From contig CANJNC010000004.1 in NCBI GenBank assembly GCA_947475685.1, forward strand, positions 1-64,000: a stretch of DNA of 64,000 nucleotides. Direction: 5' to 3'. Position 1 is the stretch's first letter; every line of letters starts with the position of its first letter. Made by a program: the position numbers and the translations under genes. Below the pieces are notes generated by a model. That model was not told where the DNA came from and did not search any database. It worked only from the letters and a program-made list of their open reading frames with translations. Positions 54,172 through 63,771 of the stretch are shown here, one piece after another. Source of the DNA: Comamonadaceae bacterium (GTDB taxonomy: Bacteria; Pseudomonadota; Gammaproteobacteria; Burkholderiales; Burkholderiaceae_C).

Positions 54172-55977
54172 ATGCATAAAAGCTCAAGACGCGACTTCAT
54201 CATCAAACTCTCCTCAGTATCTGCCACCCTTGCCAGTGGAGGCATTTTATCTGCGTGTGGAAGTGAATCGGCTCCAATGGTGAATTTCAATTACGGGATA
54301 GCCAGTGGAGACCCCGCATTGGATGGCATTGTGATTTGGACCTATGCAAGGTTTGCAGACGCTTCAATGATCAACGACTCGGTCCCCCTGAAGTATGAAT
54401 TGGCCACTGACAATGCATTCAACAACATGGTCAAATCAGGGGATGCAATTTCAAGCTTGGCAACTGGTTATACGGTCAAGGTTAACTTAAGCGGCTTAAA
54501 GTCTGGCACAGATTATTTTTACAGATTTACGAGTGGCCCATTTAAATCTGGCGTTGGCAAGACCAGAACCCTGCCAAGCTTAGATGCAAAGCAAGTTAAA
54601 TTGGTGGTTTTTTCTTGCACGCTTTACCCCGCTGGCTTTTTCAATGCCTATGCTGAGGCTTCCAAATCTGATGCACAGTTTGCCATTCACCTTGGCGACT
54701 ACATTTATGAATATGGCTCCGATCCAAGTAAATTTGGAAACACCGATTTGCTCAACAAAACCTCCGCCTTGGCAATGGGCCGTGCGCCCCTACCAGCCAA
54801 TGACATCGTCAGCTTAGACGATTACAGAACGCGTTACGCTCAATACAGGAGCGACCCCAACCTTCAAGTTCTTCATGCATCCATGCCATGGATCACCGTC
54901 TGGGACGATCACGAGTTTGCCAACAACGCATTCATGACGGGAGCTGAAAACCACGACCCCAAAACTCAAGGGAACTGGAACACCAGAAAAAACAATGCCG
55001 CTCAGGCCTACCACGAGTGGCTGCCCAATCGCAACGACCCCTTGGATATTGCCAATCGCTTTAAGATATACCGCCGATTTGATTTTGCCAATATTTTATC
55101 TCTTCACATGTTGGACACTCGAATTGAAGGACGTGTCCAACAGTATGCGAACTACGGCACTGCGGTGTCCGTTGCAGACTATCAGCCCTACATCTCAGGC
55201 CTCACCACGGGCGCTGACATCAAACGAACCATGATCAGTGCCGAGCAACTCGATTGGCTACAAAAAGGCTTTGCATCCTCTGCTGCAAAATGGCAAGTCT
55301 TAGGCAATCAAGACATCATGGCTAAAATTTGGTGGCCTGCAAATGTTCTGACCAGTCTTGGTGCCGTCTACTTCAACCCAAGCGCTGCCAATCAAGCGGC
55401 ATTCTCCCAATCTGTCACAGATTACTTGACCGTCAAGATGACGCAGGCTTTAGGTGGCCCATTGACCGCAACTCAAACCGCGCTTCTTGACCCCACAGCA
55501 AACCCTAAACTGCCCTACAACTTGGATTCTTGGGACGGTTATCCTTTGAACAGAGAACTTGTGCTTCAGTCTATTCAAGCTTTGAACAAGCCTTTGATTG
55601 CACTGTCTGGGGATTCACACAATGCTTGGTTTGCGCAACTCACCACCTTAAAGGGCCAAAAAGTGGGGGTCGAATTTGCAGGCAGTTCCGTCACTGCGCC
55701 AGGCTTTGAGTCCCTTGGACTCGCGAGCATTGCGCCGGCTCTTGACGGCAGCATCAACAGCAAACAGTGGATCGATGGCAATGGTAAAAACTTTGGTTTG
55801 ATTGACGATTTAAATTACATCGACACCAAATCCAGGGGCTATTTGATGATGACCTTCACCCTAGACAACGTCAAAGGGGAATATATTTATTTAGATACGG
55901 TTGTTTCAAACACTTACAAATCTTCAATAGGTAAAACCATCACCGTGACACCGGACCTCAAAGCCACTTACAGCTGA
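54172..55977 (+). CDS. phoD: PhoD-type alkaline phosphatase (Tat-exported)
   Basis: A 601-residue phosphodiesterase/phosphatase of the PhoD family. The twin-arginine signal is SSRRDFIIKLSSVSATLASG, with a lipobox-like LSACGS. The PhoD N-terminal beta domain (NYGIASGDPALDGIVIWTY) precedes the catalytic domain with LVVFSCTLYPAGFFNAYAEA, FAIHLGDYIYEYGSD, TVWDDHEFANNAFM, WQVLGNQDIMAKIW and IALSGDSHNAWFA. PhoD enzymes need Fe3+/Ca2+ and release phosphate from diesters and monoesters. The TonB-dependent receptor, exbBD and tonB follow, so extracellular phosphoester use is likely. Confidence 0.93.
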   Translation: MHKSSRRDFIIKLSSVSATLASGGILSACGSESAPMVNFNYGIASGDPALDGIVIWTYARFADASMINDSVPLKYELATDNAFNNMVKSGDAISSLATGYTVKVNLSGLKSGTDYFYRFTSGPFKSGVGKTRTLPSLDAKQVKLVVFSCTLYPAGFFNAYAEASKSDAQFAIHLGDYIYEYGSDPSKFGNTDLLNKTSALAMGRAPLPANDIVSLDDYRTRYAQYRSDPNLQVLHASMPWITVWDDHEFANNAFMTGAENHDPKTQGNWNTRKNNAAQAYHEWLPNRNDPLDIANRFKIYRRFDFANILSLHMLDTRIEGRVQQYANYGTAVSVADYQPYISGLTTGADIKRTMISAEQLDWLQKGFASSAAKWQVLGNQDIMAKIWWPANVLTSLGAVYFNPSAANQAAFSQSVTDYLTVKMTQALGGPLTATQTALLDPTANPKLPYNLDSWDGYPLNRELVLQSIQALNKPLIALSGDSHNAWFAQLTTLKGQKVGVEFAGSSVTAPGFESLGLASIAPALDGSINSKQWIDGNGKNFGLIDDLNYIDTKSRGYLMMTFTLDNVKGEYIYLDTVVSNTYKSSIGKTITVTPDLKATYS

Positions 55978-56004
55978 TATTGAGGTCTATTGCAAAAGGG
56001 TCTG

Positions 56005-56025
56005 AATCTTTAATCTTTAATCTTT
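56005..56025 (+). repeat. Triple heptanucleotide repeat AATCTTT
   Basis: Three exact tandem copies of AATCTTT, directly followed by AAGATT and a T-rich tract, 28 bases after the phoD stop. The last copy can pair with AAGATT to make a small hairpin before the T tract, a possible weak terminator. The rest of the 268-base gap before the receptor gene also holds GTGACAG-ATCT-ATGTCAA (56095-56112), a palindromic or reversed Pho-box-like site. Confidence 0.45.
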
Positions 56026-56245
56026 AAGATTTTATTTTTGCTTTTTCTTTTGCTTTTACGTCAATGAACCAGAAATATCTATGCCTTTAAAAATGTGACA
56101 GATCTATGTCAATTGATTTCAACAATTGTAAAGCTCTTGTTGTACAACTCATTAAAACAACTCCATGCCAATGGTCACAGATTTGAAATATTTGGTATTT
56201 ACCATACTCTTTTTACTAAACCTTACTCCTTGAAAGAATAGCAAT

Positions 56246-58507
56246 ATGAACACCCGGTGCCCTTATCCTCAAAAACCCATCACTAAAGTCATCTCTTTGG
56301 CTTTACTGACATTGACTGGGCTTGGCGCCTTTGCCGATACCGTTGATTTAGGAACCGTGGGTGGCAGCAGCGGTGTGAGCGCTGCGGTGACCACCAGTTT
56401 GAAAGCCGATAGAGGTACATCTTCATCGGTGGCCCCAACACAGGCCAACCTCTCCGCAACACAGCCCCAGTCTTTCATCTCCAGAACCTATATCGAGGAA
56501 TCCACGCCTCCCACAGGCAACTTCAATACCATCACCGCCATTGCACCAAGCGTGGCCTCCACGCCCTCAACGAATGGGCCGGGTTTGTCTGATCAAAAAA
56601 TGTCCCTGCGCGGCTTTCAAGACGGTGAATACAATGTGACCTTTGATGGCATCCCCTTTGGCGACACCAATGGTCCCACTCATCACTCCACCGCCTACTT
56701 TCCTGCCTCCATTATCGGCGGCATGTTGATTGAGCGCGGCCCAGGCAATGCAAGCAACATCGGCTTCTCCACTTATGGCGGCAGCGTGAACTTGTTCTCC
56801 AAGGCGCCTTCAGCCACGCAAGTTCAAAGTGCCTACGGCTCTATTGGTTCTTGGGGCACTCAACTAGAAGGCGTGTCTTATGAAAGCGGGCGCATGGCTG
56901 GAAGTGACGCCACACTTCAACTCAATTTGCAACACATGCAAAGCCAAGGATATTTGACTGGATCAGGCATCAACTTGAACAACTTCACTTTGAAATACCA
57001 GCGACCCGTCAGTGACAGCTCATTGTTGACCATTTTCGTCTCTCCCAGTAACGTGACCACCAACGTGACTGATAACGCCAACGGTCCCACTGCAGCTCAA
57101 GTCAAAGCTTTTGGCAAGAACTACGTGATGAACAACAATCCAGCAAGTCAAGGCTTCTCTGGTTACAACGTCCAAGCCAAAACAAGCGATATCGAATACA
57201 TCCGCTTACAAAGCGACTTGGGCAACGGATGGCAAACCGACAACAATGCCTACACATACGCTTACACCAACAGCACAGTGGCGGGTCAAGACCCCTCTTT
57301 ATACGGTCCAAATGGTGACTCTTCATTGGCTATCACAACATTGGCCAAAACCTCTATCAAATTGCCCAACAACGATGTGCCTGGCTACATCAAACTCAAC
57401 CAGTACCGTGTGTATGGCGATGTTTTCAAAGCAACCAAAAAATACAGTGACGACTTGCTTCGCATGGGTGTTTGGTACGAATTTTCTAAAACAGAGCGCA
57501 ACAACAGTGAGGTTGATCTCAGCAACAATTACAGCATTCTTCCAGGCGTCAATGGTCAACCTGCTGGAGTGGTCACCACAAGCAACTTTTCACGACAGTA
57601 TTCACATTGGCATCAATACCAACCCTTCGTGGAATACGAGTGGAATGCTGCACCGGGCATGACTGTGACACCTGGCTACAAAATGATGGTTTATGGCATG
57701 GATTTGAGTTCTGCTTCAAATCAAAAGGCACAGATCCCACAAAGCTATGCTTACAAATATGGCGCCTCCTTGCCGTTTTTAACGATCAACCAACGCCTTA
57801 ACGCTCAGAACTCCGTCTATGCACAATACGCAACTGGCATGCAGTTGCCCCCAACTTTTGGCATTGGAACGGCAACCTCTTCAGCCCCAGCGCCACAAAC
57901 CACGACCAACTACCAAGTGGGTTGGGTTCACAAGTCTGACAGCTTGACGGCAGCTGCGGACCTGTACTACATCGACATGAACAACATGCAGTTCAATACA
58001 GGCACCAATGCCAATCCTAACTGGATCAATGTGGGCGGTGGTATTTACAAAGGTGCAGAAGCTGAAGCCACGTACATGGTGGGTAACGGCTTTGCTGCAT
58101 ACGGTAACTTTGGTGTGAACGATGCCAACTACAAATCCTCCAACGCCGATGTCAAGCAACCAGTGGGACAGATCCCCAATGCGCCCAATGTCACCTACGG
58201 CTTAGGCGCCTTGTACAACCAAGGTCCTTGGAATGCGTCTTTGATGTTCAAGCGCATTGGCAATCAGTACAACGCCAAACTCGGCACACAATTGCCCTAC
58301 ATGGACAACACCGACTTGAATGTATCTTACAACTTCAAGCAAGTGAGCACCTTGGGCGCCAAGAATTTCAAGTTGCAGTTCAGCATCTTTAATTTGACGG
58401 ATCGACAAAACTTGGTGGCGGCTTCTGGCCCAGTCACCAGTGCGTCGACACAGTACCAATGGCAAGCGCCTAGAAGCTTCATGCTGTCAGGCAAAGCAGA
58501 CTATTGA
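56246..58507 (+). CDS. TonB-dependent outer-membrane receptor, phosphorus-locus associated
   Basis: A 753-residue FecA-type receptor. The signal peptide ALLTLTGLGAFAD precedes a Ser/Thr-rich N-terminal stretch with no signalling domain. The plug domain shows SQPQ-type residues, DQKMSLRGFQDGEYNVTFDG, IPFGDTNGPTHHSTAYFPAS and MLIERGPGNASNIGFSTYGG. The barrel is rich in Asn, Ser, Gly and Tyr and ends SFMLSGKADY (aromatic end). It is in line with phoD upstream and exbB-exbD-tonB downstream, so it probably imports a phosphorus-containing or PhoD-processed ligand (inference). A hairpin terminator after it may lower exbB expression. Confidence 0.93.
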   Translation: MNTRCPYPQKPITKVISLALLTLTGLGAFADTVDLGTVGGSSGVSAAVTTSLKADRGTSSSVAPTQANLSATQPQSFISRTYIEESTPPTGNFNTITAIAPSVASTPSTNGPGLSDQKMSLRGFQDGEYNVTFDGIPFGDTNGPTHHSTAYFPASIIGGMLIERGPGNASNIGFSTYGGSVNLFSKAPSATQVQSAYGSIGSWGTQLEGVSYESGRMAGSDATLQLNLQHMQSQGYLTGSGINLNNFTLKYQRPVSDSSLLTIFVSPSNVTTNVTDNANGPTAAQVKAFGKNYVMNNNPASQGFSGYNVQAKTSDIEYIRLQSDLGNGWQTDNNAYTYAYTNSTVAGQDPSLYGPNGDSSLAITTLAKTSIKLPNNDVPGYIKLNQYRVYGDVFKATKKYSDDLLRMGVWYEFSKTERNNSEVDLSNNYSILPGVNGQPAGVVTTSNFSRQYSHWHQYQPFVEYEWNAAPGMTVTPGYKMMVYGMDLSSASNQKAQIPQSYAYKYGASLPFLTINQRLNAQNSVYAQYATGMQLPPTFGIGTATSSAPAPQTTTNYQVGWVHKSDSLTAAADLYYIDMNNMQFNTGTNANPNWINVGGGIYKGAEAEATYMVGNGFAAYGNFGVNDANYKSSNADVKQPVGQIPNAPNVTYGLGALYNQGPWNASLMFKRIGNQYNAKLGTQLPYMDNTDLNVSYNFKQVSTLGAKNFKLQFSIFNLTDRQNLVAASGPVTSASTQYQWQAPRSFMLSGKADY

Positions 58508-58523
58508 TTAATCACTGACATTC

Positions 58524-58550
58524 AGAGGGCCAGCAATGCTGGCCCTCTTT
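58524..58550 (+). terminator. Rho-independent terminator between receptor and exbB
   Basis: A perfect 11-base stem AGAGGGCCAGC / GCTGGCCCTCT with a 3-base loop and TTT after it, between the receptor stop and exbB only 14 bases further on. No other promoter is obvious for exbB, so it likely acts as an attenuator giving more receptor than motor. Confidence 0.8.
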
Positions 58551-58563
58551 AATTGAAAAGACC

Positions 58564-59190
58564 ATGAATTTAGATAACTTATTGACCATTGCCAACGATT
58601 CCGGTGGCACCTTGTACTTGATGGCTGTGCTCATGTTGATTGCTTTGACGGTGATCATTGAACGAACCAGACACCTGCTTAACATGCAAAGTGCTGGTGA
58701 GTCGCTCATGCAACTCCTAAGACAAGACCCACATCTTAAGAGTGAAAACGCCAAAGCGTTGATGCAAAAATTTCAGGACATGCCGCACACCAGAATCATA
58801 AAAATCCTAGACCATGAGCCCTTGAGTGCATCACAAGAAAGTGTGGCCGATCACTTAGAAGAGGCCTTGATGCACGAAGTGCCCATGCTCGACAAATCCC
58901 TTTGGATGCTGGACACGGTGATCACCCTGGCACCCCTTTTGGGTCTATTTGGCACGATCATTGGGATGTTCAATGCGTTTTCTGTGCTTGATGACATTCA
59001 AAATGCCGCATCCCAAGTCACCGGTGGAATTGCCGAGGCCTTGGTGGCAACAGCTTGCGGCTTACTGATCGCCATGATTGGACTGATCTTCTTTAACTGG
59101 CTCAACACCCATGTCAGAGTCATTGTGCACCAGTTGGAAACCCTCAAAGTCATGCTGCTGAACCGTCGCGCAGGACAACAACGTCATTAA
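58564..59190 (+). CDS. exbB: ExbB-like MotA/TolQ/ExbB proton channel protein
   Basis: A 208-residue inner-membrane protein with three hydrophobic segments: LYLMAVLMLIALTVII near the N-terminus, then DTVITLAPLLGLFGTIIGMF and GIAEALVATACGLLIAMIGL, the conserved Pro/Thr-containing ExbB/TolQ pore helices. It forms the proton-driven motor with ExbD to energise TonB. It sits 14 bases after the receptor's terminator and 17 bases before exbD, so it is dedicated to this locus. Confidence 0.92.
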   Translation: MNLDNLLTIANDSGGTLYLMAVLMLIALTVIIERTRHLLNMQSAGESLMQLLRQDPHLKSENAKALMQKFQDMPHTRIIKILDHEPLSASQESVADHLEEALMHEVPMLDKSLWMLDTVITLAPLLGLFGTIIGMFNAFSVLDDIQNAASQVTGGIAEALVATACGLLIAMIGLIFFNWLNTHVRVIVHQLETLKVMLLNRRAGQQRH

Positions 59191-59207
59191 TTTTTTCATC
59201 AGACACC

Positions 59208-59600
59208 ATGCGTTACTTTGAAACCAGAAAAGCCCGAATAGAAATCATTCCGATGATCGATATCATGCTTTTTTTATTGGTGTTTTTTGCCATGATGACA
59301 CTGAGGATGATCCCAACCTCCGGTCACATCAGCAAACTGCCCACGAGCTCGACCTCGGCCAAGATGCCTCCTCCTAAACTTTTGATAGAGATCAAGGAGG
59401 ATGGTGTTTTGTATGCAGAGGGCTCTGACAAGACTGCTGAACAAGTCACCCTTTTGGTCAAATCCAAAAATCCAAGCGAATTGGCTGTCACCATCGCTGG
59501 CTCAGACAGGGTCAATTTACAACAATTGATGTCGGCCATTGACGCGGTCAAACGCGGTGGGGCCATTCAAATAGGTTTGGCTGCCAAACAAGCACAATGA
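59208..59600 (+). CDS. exbD: ExbD-like biopolymer transport protein
   Basis: A 130-residue protein with a short cytoplasmic N-terminus, one transmembrane helix containing the proton-carrying Asp (IEIIPMIDIMLFLLVFFAMM), and a periplasmic domain (ISKLPTSSTSAKMPPPKLLIE, DRVNLQQLMSAIDAVKRGG). It is the partner of ExbB in the TonB energiser. The gene is complete and tightly spaced with exbB. Confidence 0.93.
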   Translation: MRYFETRKARIEIIPMIDIMLFLLVFFAMMTLRMIPTSGHISKLPTSSTSAKMPPPKLLIEIKEDGVLYAEGSDKTAEQVTLLVKSKNPSELAVTIAGSDRVNLQQLMSAIDAVKRGGAIQIGLAAKQAQ

Positions 59601-59637
59601 GCCTATCTCCTATTTTTTAATACAAACCGATGTCCTT

Positions 59638-60363
59638 ATGAACGCCAGGTCTGCAAACATGCAAGAGCTTAAAACCAGCTTGGGATCATCGGTTTTTGAA
59701 TATGCACCGCCTGCGAAAAAGACTGTTTGGAGTTCGCTAGGGATGGCGTTCACCATTGAGCTGTCCTTGGCATTGTTGTTTGCGAGCTATTTGATCTTCA
59801 GACAAGTCGCACCGGTTTTCACATCCTTGCCCATTCAAATTGAAGAGGCCCCTCCAACTGCGCCCCTCAAACAAGAACCTAAAAAACCCGAGCCCGTCAA
59901 ACCCAAGATTGAACCCAAGCCCCTCAAGTCCATTGTGACGCCCCCTGCTGCTCCAACCCCGACACCCGTACCCCAACAGCAAGCCACTCCGGCGGTTGAG
60001 ACACCCACCGCTTTCAGCGCGCCCGTTCCTGCACCCGCTCCTGTCGTGCCCGTGGTGATCAACAAACAAGTCGGACCCAGCGATGAGTTCAAGGCCAAAG
60101 TGCAAGCTGCCGTTCAGGCCGCGTTTTACTATCCCATGGCCGCTCAAGAAATGGGGCTGAGCGGTCGAACTCGAGTCGGCTTTGCCCTGAGCAACACCAC
60201 AGCAACAGATGCCAAAATCATCCAAAGCAGCAGCATTGGTATCATTGACCGGGCCGCTCTTCAAGCGGTGCTCAAGGCCATCTTTCCAACACCACCGGCG
60301 GAACTCAAAGACAAGACCCTGAGCTATGAGATTTGGATTGAATTCAAACCCAAGACAAACTGA
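59638..60363 (+). CDS. tonB: TonB-like energy transducer
   Basis: A 241-residue TonB-family protein. A membrane anchor lies near residues 40-60 (TIELSLALLFASYLIFR). A Pro/Lys/Glu-rich periplasm-spanning rod follows (EPKKPEPVKPKIEPKPLKS, then repeated Pro-Ala-Thr). The C-terminal TonB domain begins FKAKVQAAVQAAFYYPMAAQ and continues MGLSGRTRVGFALSN and AALQAVLKAIFPTPP. It couples ExbBD motion to the receptor at the outer membrane. Last gene of the receptor-exbB-exbD-tonB unit, converging with ygiQ. Confidence 0.92.
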   Translation: MNARSANMQELKTSLGSSVFEYAPPAKKTVWSSLGMAFTIELSLALLFASYLIFRQVAPVFTSLPIQIEEAPPTAPLKQEPKKPEPVKPKIEPKPLKSIVTPPAAPTPTPVPQQQATPAVETPTAFSAPVPAPAPVVPVVINKQVGPSDEFKAKVQAAVQAAFYYPMAAQEMGLSGRTRVGFALSNTTATDAKIIQSSSIGIIDRAALQAVLKAIFPTPPAELKDKTLSYEIWIEFKPKTN

Positions 60364-60405
60364 ATTCAAGGACCTCTCGGGACGGCAAATGGAGTCGAGA
60401 AACTC

Positions 60406-62862
60406 TCAACCCCTAGACTTGGAGAAGATCCCCTTTTTGGCAGGCGTGCTTTGAGCGTTGGCCTTTGGCGGAAGTCCCGTGTGTTGGGTTAAAAGTTGCC
60501 CCTTGCTTGGAAACTTCTTAGCCAAAGCACCCTTGGCTTGTGTGGCCGAATTGGGTTTTGAGGCGGCCCCGTGGGACTGCGTGGAATTCTTTTTTCTGGC
60601 ACTGGTATAAGTGCCATCTGTCATGGGTTGAAACGTCGGGATCAAGTGATGCTTGCCGTTGCCAATCAAATCGGCGCGCCCCATCGACCTCAGCGCTTCT
60701 CTTAAAAGGGGCCAATTGTTGGGGTCATGGTATCGCAAGAACGCTTTATGAAGACGCCTTCTTCTGTCTCCTTTGACCACATCCACCTCCTCACTCTCAC
60801 GCGTGATCTTTTTAAGTGGATTTTTACGGCTGTGGTACATCGCCGTGGCAGTGGCCATGGGACTGGGATAAAAGGTCTGAACTTGGTCGGCTCTGAAACC
60901 ATTCTTCTTGAGCCACTGAGCCAGCCTCATCATGTCCTCGTCCATGGTCCCTGGATGAGCGGCGATGAAATAAGGCACCAGGTATTGTTTTTTTCCAGCC
61001 TCGGCACTGAAGCGATCAAACATTTGTTTGAATCGGTCATAGGTGCCCATACCGGGCTTCATCATTTTGGATAAAGGACCCCCTTCCGTGTGCTCAGGTG
61101 CAATCTTTAAATACCCCCCCACATGGTGCGTGGTCAGCTCCTTGACATACTCAGGCGACTCGACAGCCAAGTCATATCGAAGACCAGAGCCAATCAAGAT
61201 TTTTTTAATGCCTTTGAGCTCTCGGGCTCTTTTGTACAACTTGATCAAGGGACCGTGGTCGGTATTGAGATTGGAGCAAATGCTAGGGTAGACGCACGAA
61301 GGCTTTCGGCAGGCCGACTCGATCTCTGGGGTTTTACAACCAATTCGGTACATGTTGGCTGTGGGACCACCCAAGTCAGAAATCACCCCTGTGAAACCTT
61401 GTACCTTGTTTTGAATGTCCTCGATCTCTTTGATGATCGAGTCTTCGCTGCGACTTTGAATGATCCGCCCTTCGTGCTCGGTGATGGAGCAAAAGGTGCA
61501 ACCCCCAAAGCAGCCACGCATGATATTGACAGAGAAACGAATCATCTCCCAAGCCGGAATTTTGGTGACGCCGTCATGACGCCCATGCAAGTCTTCGTAG
61601 ATAGGATGTGGGCTTCTGGCATAAGGCAGGCCAAAGACAAAATCCATCTCCTGGGTCGTCAAAGGGATCGGGGGTGGATTGATCCAAACATCGCGAGCGC
61701 TGTTGGTGCCCTCCCCATGCGCTTGAACCAAAGACCTGGCGTTGCCAGGATTGGTCTCTAAATGCAGCACGCGGTTCGCATGGGCATATAAAACCGGATC
61801 TGACTTGACGCTTTCATAACTGGGCAGTCGAATGACTGAACGCTCTCTGGGCGGAACTTTGTACGTGCCTTTGCCAACAAAGTCAGCATGAAAATCCTCC
61901 TTGCCAAGCGTTTGATGCGTTTGATGGGTTTGATGCGCTTGCGTTTGTAGGGTCTGTCCTTTTGGCACGATTCGAATCGGCTGTCCACTCAAACCCAAGC
62001 GCTCTACTTCACGGGCCTTTTGCTTGGCATCGACATCGACCTTGCACTCTTGGCCCTGGGCCAAGGCTTGTTCGGAGACCATCAAATACGGGTTCACGTG
62101 GGCTTCAACCCGACCGGGCGCATCCACACTGGTCGAATCGATCTCAAACCACCCGATGGGCGTTTCTCGCCTGACAAAGGCCGTTCCCCGAATATCGGTC
62201 ATGTCATGGATCGGCTCTTTGGCGCCCAATCGATGCGCGATTTCAACCACCGCACGCTCGGCGTTGCCGTAAAGCAGCAAATCACACTTGCTATCCAGAA
62301 CAATCGACCTGCGCACCTTGTCTGACCAGTAGTCATAGTGGGCTGTGCGCCGCAAGGAGCCTTCAATGCCTCCCAACACGATGGGCACTTGTGGGTATGC
62401 CTCCCGACAGCGTTGGCTGTACACAAGGGCAGCACGGTCAGGTCTTTTGCCACCCGTGTCACCTGGTGTGTATGCATCGTCGGAGCGAATTTTTCGATCT
62501 GCCGTGTATCGGTTGATCATCGAGTCCATATTGCCAGCCGTCACGCCCCAAAACAAATTGGGCGGACCCAAGGCTTTAAAGGGCTCCGCACTTTGCCAAT
62601 CAGGCTGGGCAATGATGCCCACTCGGAAACCTTGAGCCTCAAGCATTCGCCCAATCACCGCCATGCCAAAACTTGGGTGATCCACATAAGCATCTCCCGT
62701 GACGATGATCACATCGCAACTGTCCCAGCCCAAGTGCTCCATCTCGGCTCGGCTCATGGGCAAGAGGGGGGCCACGCCAAAACGCTCAGCCCAGTACTTC
62801 TTGTACGAAGTCAACGGCTTGGCTGGGCGGTGAAAAAAGGAGACGTCAGTGAGGGTATTCAT
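60406..62862 (-). CDS. ygiQ: YgiQ family radical SAM protein
   Basis: An 818-residue radical SAM protein from the ATG at 62862; an upstream extension lacks similarity. The N-terminal domain begins [40 protein letters not shown]. The radical SAM cluster is [19 protein letters not shown] (CxxxCxxC), followed by [19 protein letters not shown] and [20 protein letters not shown]. The C-terminus is basic and low-complexity (AAPKPNSATQ-like, then [10 protein letters not shown]). A short repeated HQT stretch interrupts the linker before the SAM domain. A conserved orphan enzyme; its substrate is not known to me. Confidence 0.92.
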   Translation of the reverse strand: MNTLTDVSFFHRPAKPLTSYKKYWAERFGVAPLLPMSRAEMEHLGWDSCDVIIVTGDAYVDHPSFGMAVIGRMLEAQGFRVGIIAQPDWQSAEPFKALGPPNLFWGVTAGNMDSMINRYTADRKIRSDDAYTPGDTGGKRPDRAALVYSQRCREAYPQVPIVLGGIEGSLRRTAHYDYWSDKVRRSIVLDSKCDLLLYGNAERAVVEIAHRLGAKEPIHDMTDIRGTAFVRRETPIGWFEIDSTSVDAPGRVEAHVNPYLMVSEQALAQGQECKVDVDAKQKAREVERLGLSGQPIRIVPKGQTLQTQAHQTHQTHQTLGKEDFHADFVGKGTYKVPPRERSVIRLPSYESVKSDPVLYAHANRVLHLETNPGNARSLVQAHGEGTNSARDVWINPPPIPLTTQEMDFVFGLPYARSPHPIYEDLHGRHDGVTKIPAWEMIRFSVNIMRGCFGGCTFCSITEHEGRIIQSRSEDSIIKEIEDIQNKVQGFTGVISDLGGPTANMYRIGCKTPEIESACRKPSCVYPSICSNLNTDHGPLIKLYKRARELKGIKKILIGSGLRYDLAVESPEYVKELTTHHVGGYLKIAPEHTEGGPLSKMMKPGMGTYDRFKQMFDRFSAEAGKKQYLVPYFIAAHPGTMDEDMMRLAQWLKKNGFRADQVQTFYPSPMATATAMYHSRKNPLKKITRESEEVDVVKGDRRRRLHKAFLRYHDPNNWPLLREALRSMGRADLIGNGKHHLIPTFQPMTDGTYTSARKKNSTQSHGAASKPNSATQAKGALAKKFPSKGQLLTQHTGLPPKANAQSTPAKKGIFSKSRG

Positions 62863-63116
62863 AGGTTTAACCCTTAAGTGTAGTGCCAAGAGACGACATC
62901 TGTTGATCACCGTGGATTAGTCAACACGGTTTCAATGTCTTTTGCAAAGATTTTGGGCCAATAAGAGACTTTTGCCAGGTGTTTGGCTGCTTTGGGGTTG
63001 ATGGGGTGCCGTTTTTTTTAACTTTGAAGGGTGTCTTGATGGGAGAGTTGCACCTCAGAGGAGGGACTTTTAATTTCAAACTAAAATTGCCATTCTTTCC
63101 TTGTTTAAACGGCAAC

Positions 63117-63707
63117 ATGACTCAACACCTCAAACGCGGCCCCGTGAGCCGCTGGGACCTCTTTTGGTCCTTTACAAAACTGGCGCTTCAAGGTTTTGGC
63201 GGCGTGCTGACGATCGTGCAAAGAGAGTTGGTTGAAAAAAAACAATGGCTCACCAATGAGGAGTTCGTTGAAGATTGGTCAATCGCGCAAGTGTTGCCTG
63301 GACCCAATGTGATCAATTTGGGACTCATGATTGGGCAGCGCCACTTTGGTTTTTCGGGTGCCATGACAGCGGCTGCAGGGCTGATGCTGATTCCAAGCCT
63401 TGTGGTTTTGAGCCTGGCGCTGATGTATGGAAGCATTTCCGACAACCCCATAACTCAAAACGCCCTGAGAGGCATGAATGCGGTCGTTGCTGGGTTGATC
63501 ATCGCCACTGGCTTGAAACTCTTGCCTGCCTTGAAGAAAAACCCATTGGGCTACTCCTTGTGCATCTTTGTCGTGGCCTTGACTCTGGTGCTGCTCAACG
63601 TGTTTAAACTGCCTACCGTTTGGATTTTATTGGTCATGGGTGGCGGCTGCACGTACTGGGCCAATCAACAGCTCAAAAAGGCCAAGCAGTCCGAACTCAT
63701 TGAGTAA
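63117..63707 (+). CDS. Chromate transporter (ChrA) N-terminal-half protein
   Basis: A 196-residue membrane protein, one half of a split CHR-family transporter. The ATG at 63117 is favoured because family similarity starts there (DLFWSFTKLALQGFGGVLTI); the frame is open to 62979. The hallmark QVLPGPNVINLGLMIGQRHF is followed by a string of helices (AGLMLIPSLVVLSLALMYG, GLIIATGLKLLPALKK). Single-domain CHR proteins work as pairs, and the second half follows 64 bases downstream. Function: chromate or other oxyanion movement, not confirmed. Confidence 0.88.
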   Translation: MTQHLKRGPVSRWDLFWSFTKLALQGFGGVLTIVQRELVEKKQWLTNEEFVEDWSIAQVLPGPNVINLGLMIGQRHFGFSGAMTAAAGLMLIPSLVVLSLALMYGSISDNPITQNALRGMNAVVAGLIIATGLKLLPALKKNPLGYSLCIFVVALTLVLLNVFKLPTVWILLVMGGGCTYWANQQLKKAKQSELIE

Positions 63708-63771
63708 TTTCACCCTTCGCCCTTCTTTAAGCCAAGACACTCTTTTTCATCCAACCCTCCCTTTGCTCTTT

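Noticed and set aside
59737-60369. Minus-strand frame of 210 codons opposite tonB
   Set aside because: Produced by the Pro/Lys-rich low-complexity coding of tonB; Gly/Arg-rich with no domain.
61123-61761. Plus-strand frame of 212 codons inside ygiQ
   Set aside because: Overlaps the conserved radical SAM coding region on the opposite strand; no protein features.
61900-61945. Short repeated CATCAAACG/CAAACG-like motif resembling a mini-array
   Set aside because: It encodes the HQT repeats of the YgiQ linker; in frame, too short and irregular for a CRISPR. No CRISPR array was seen anywhere in the window.
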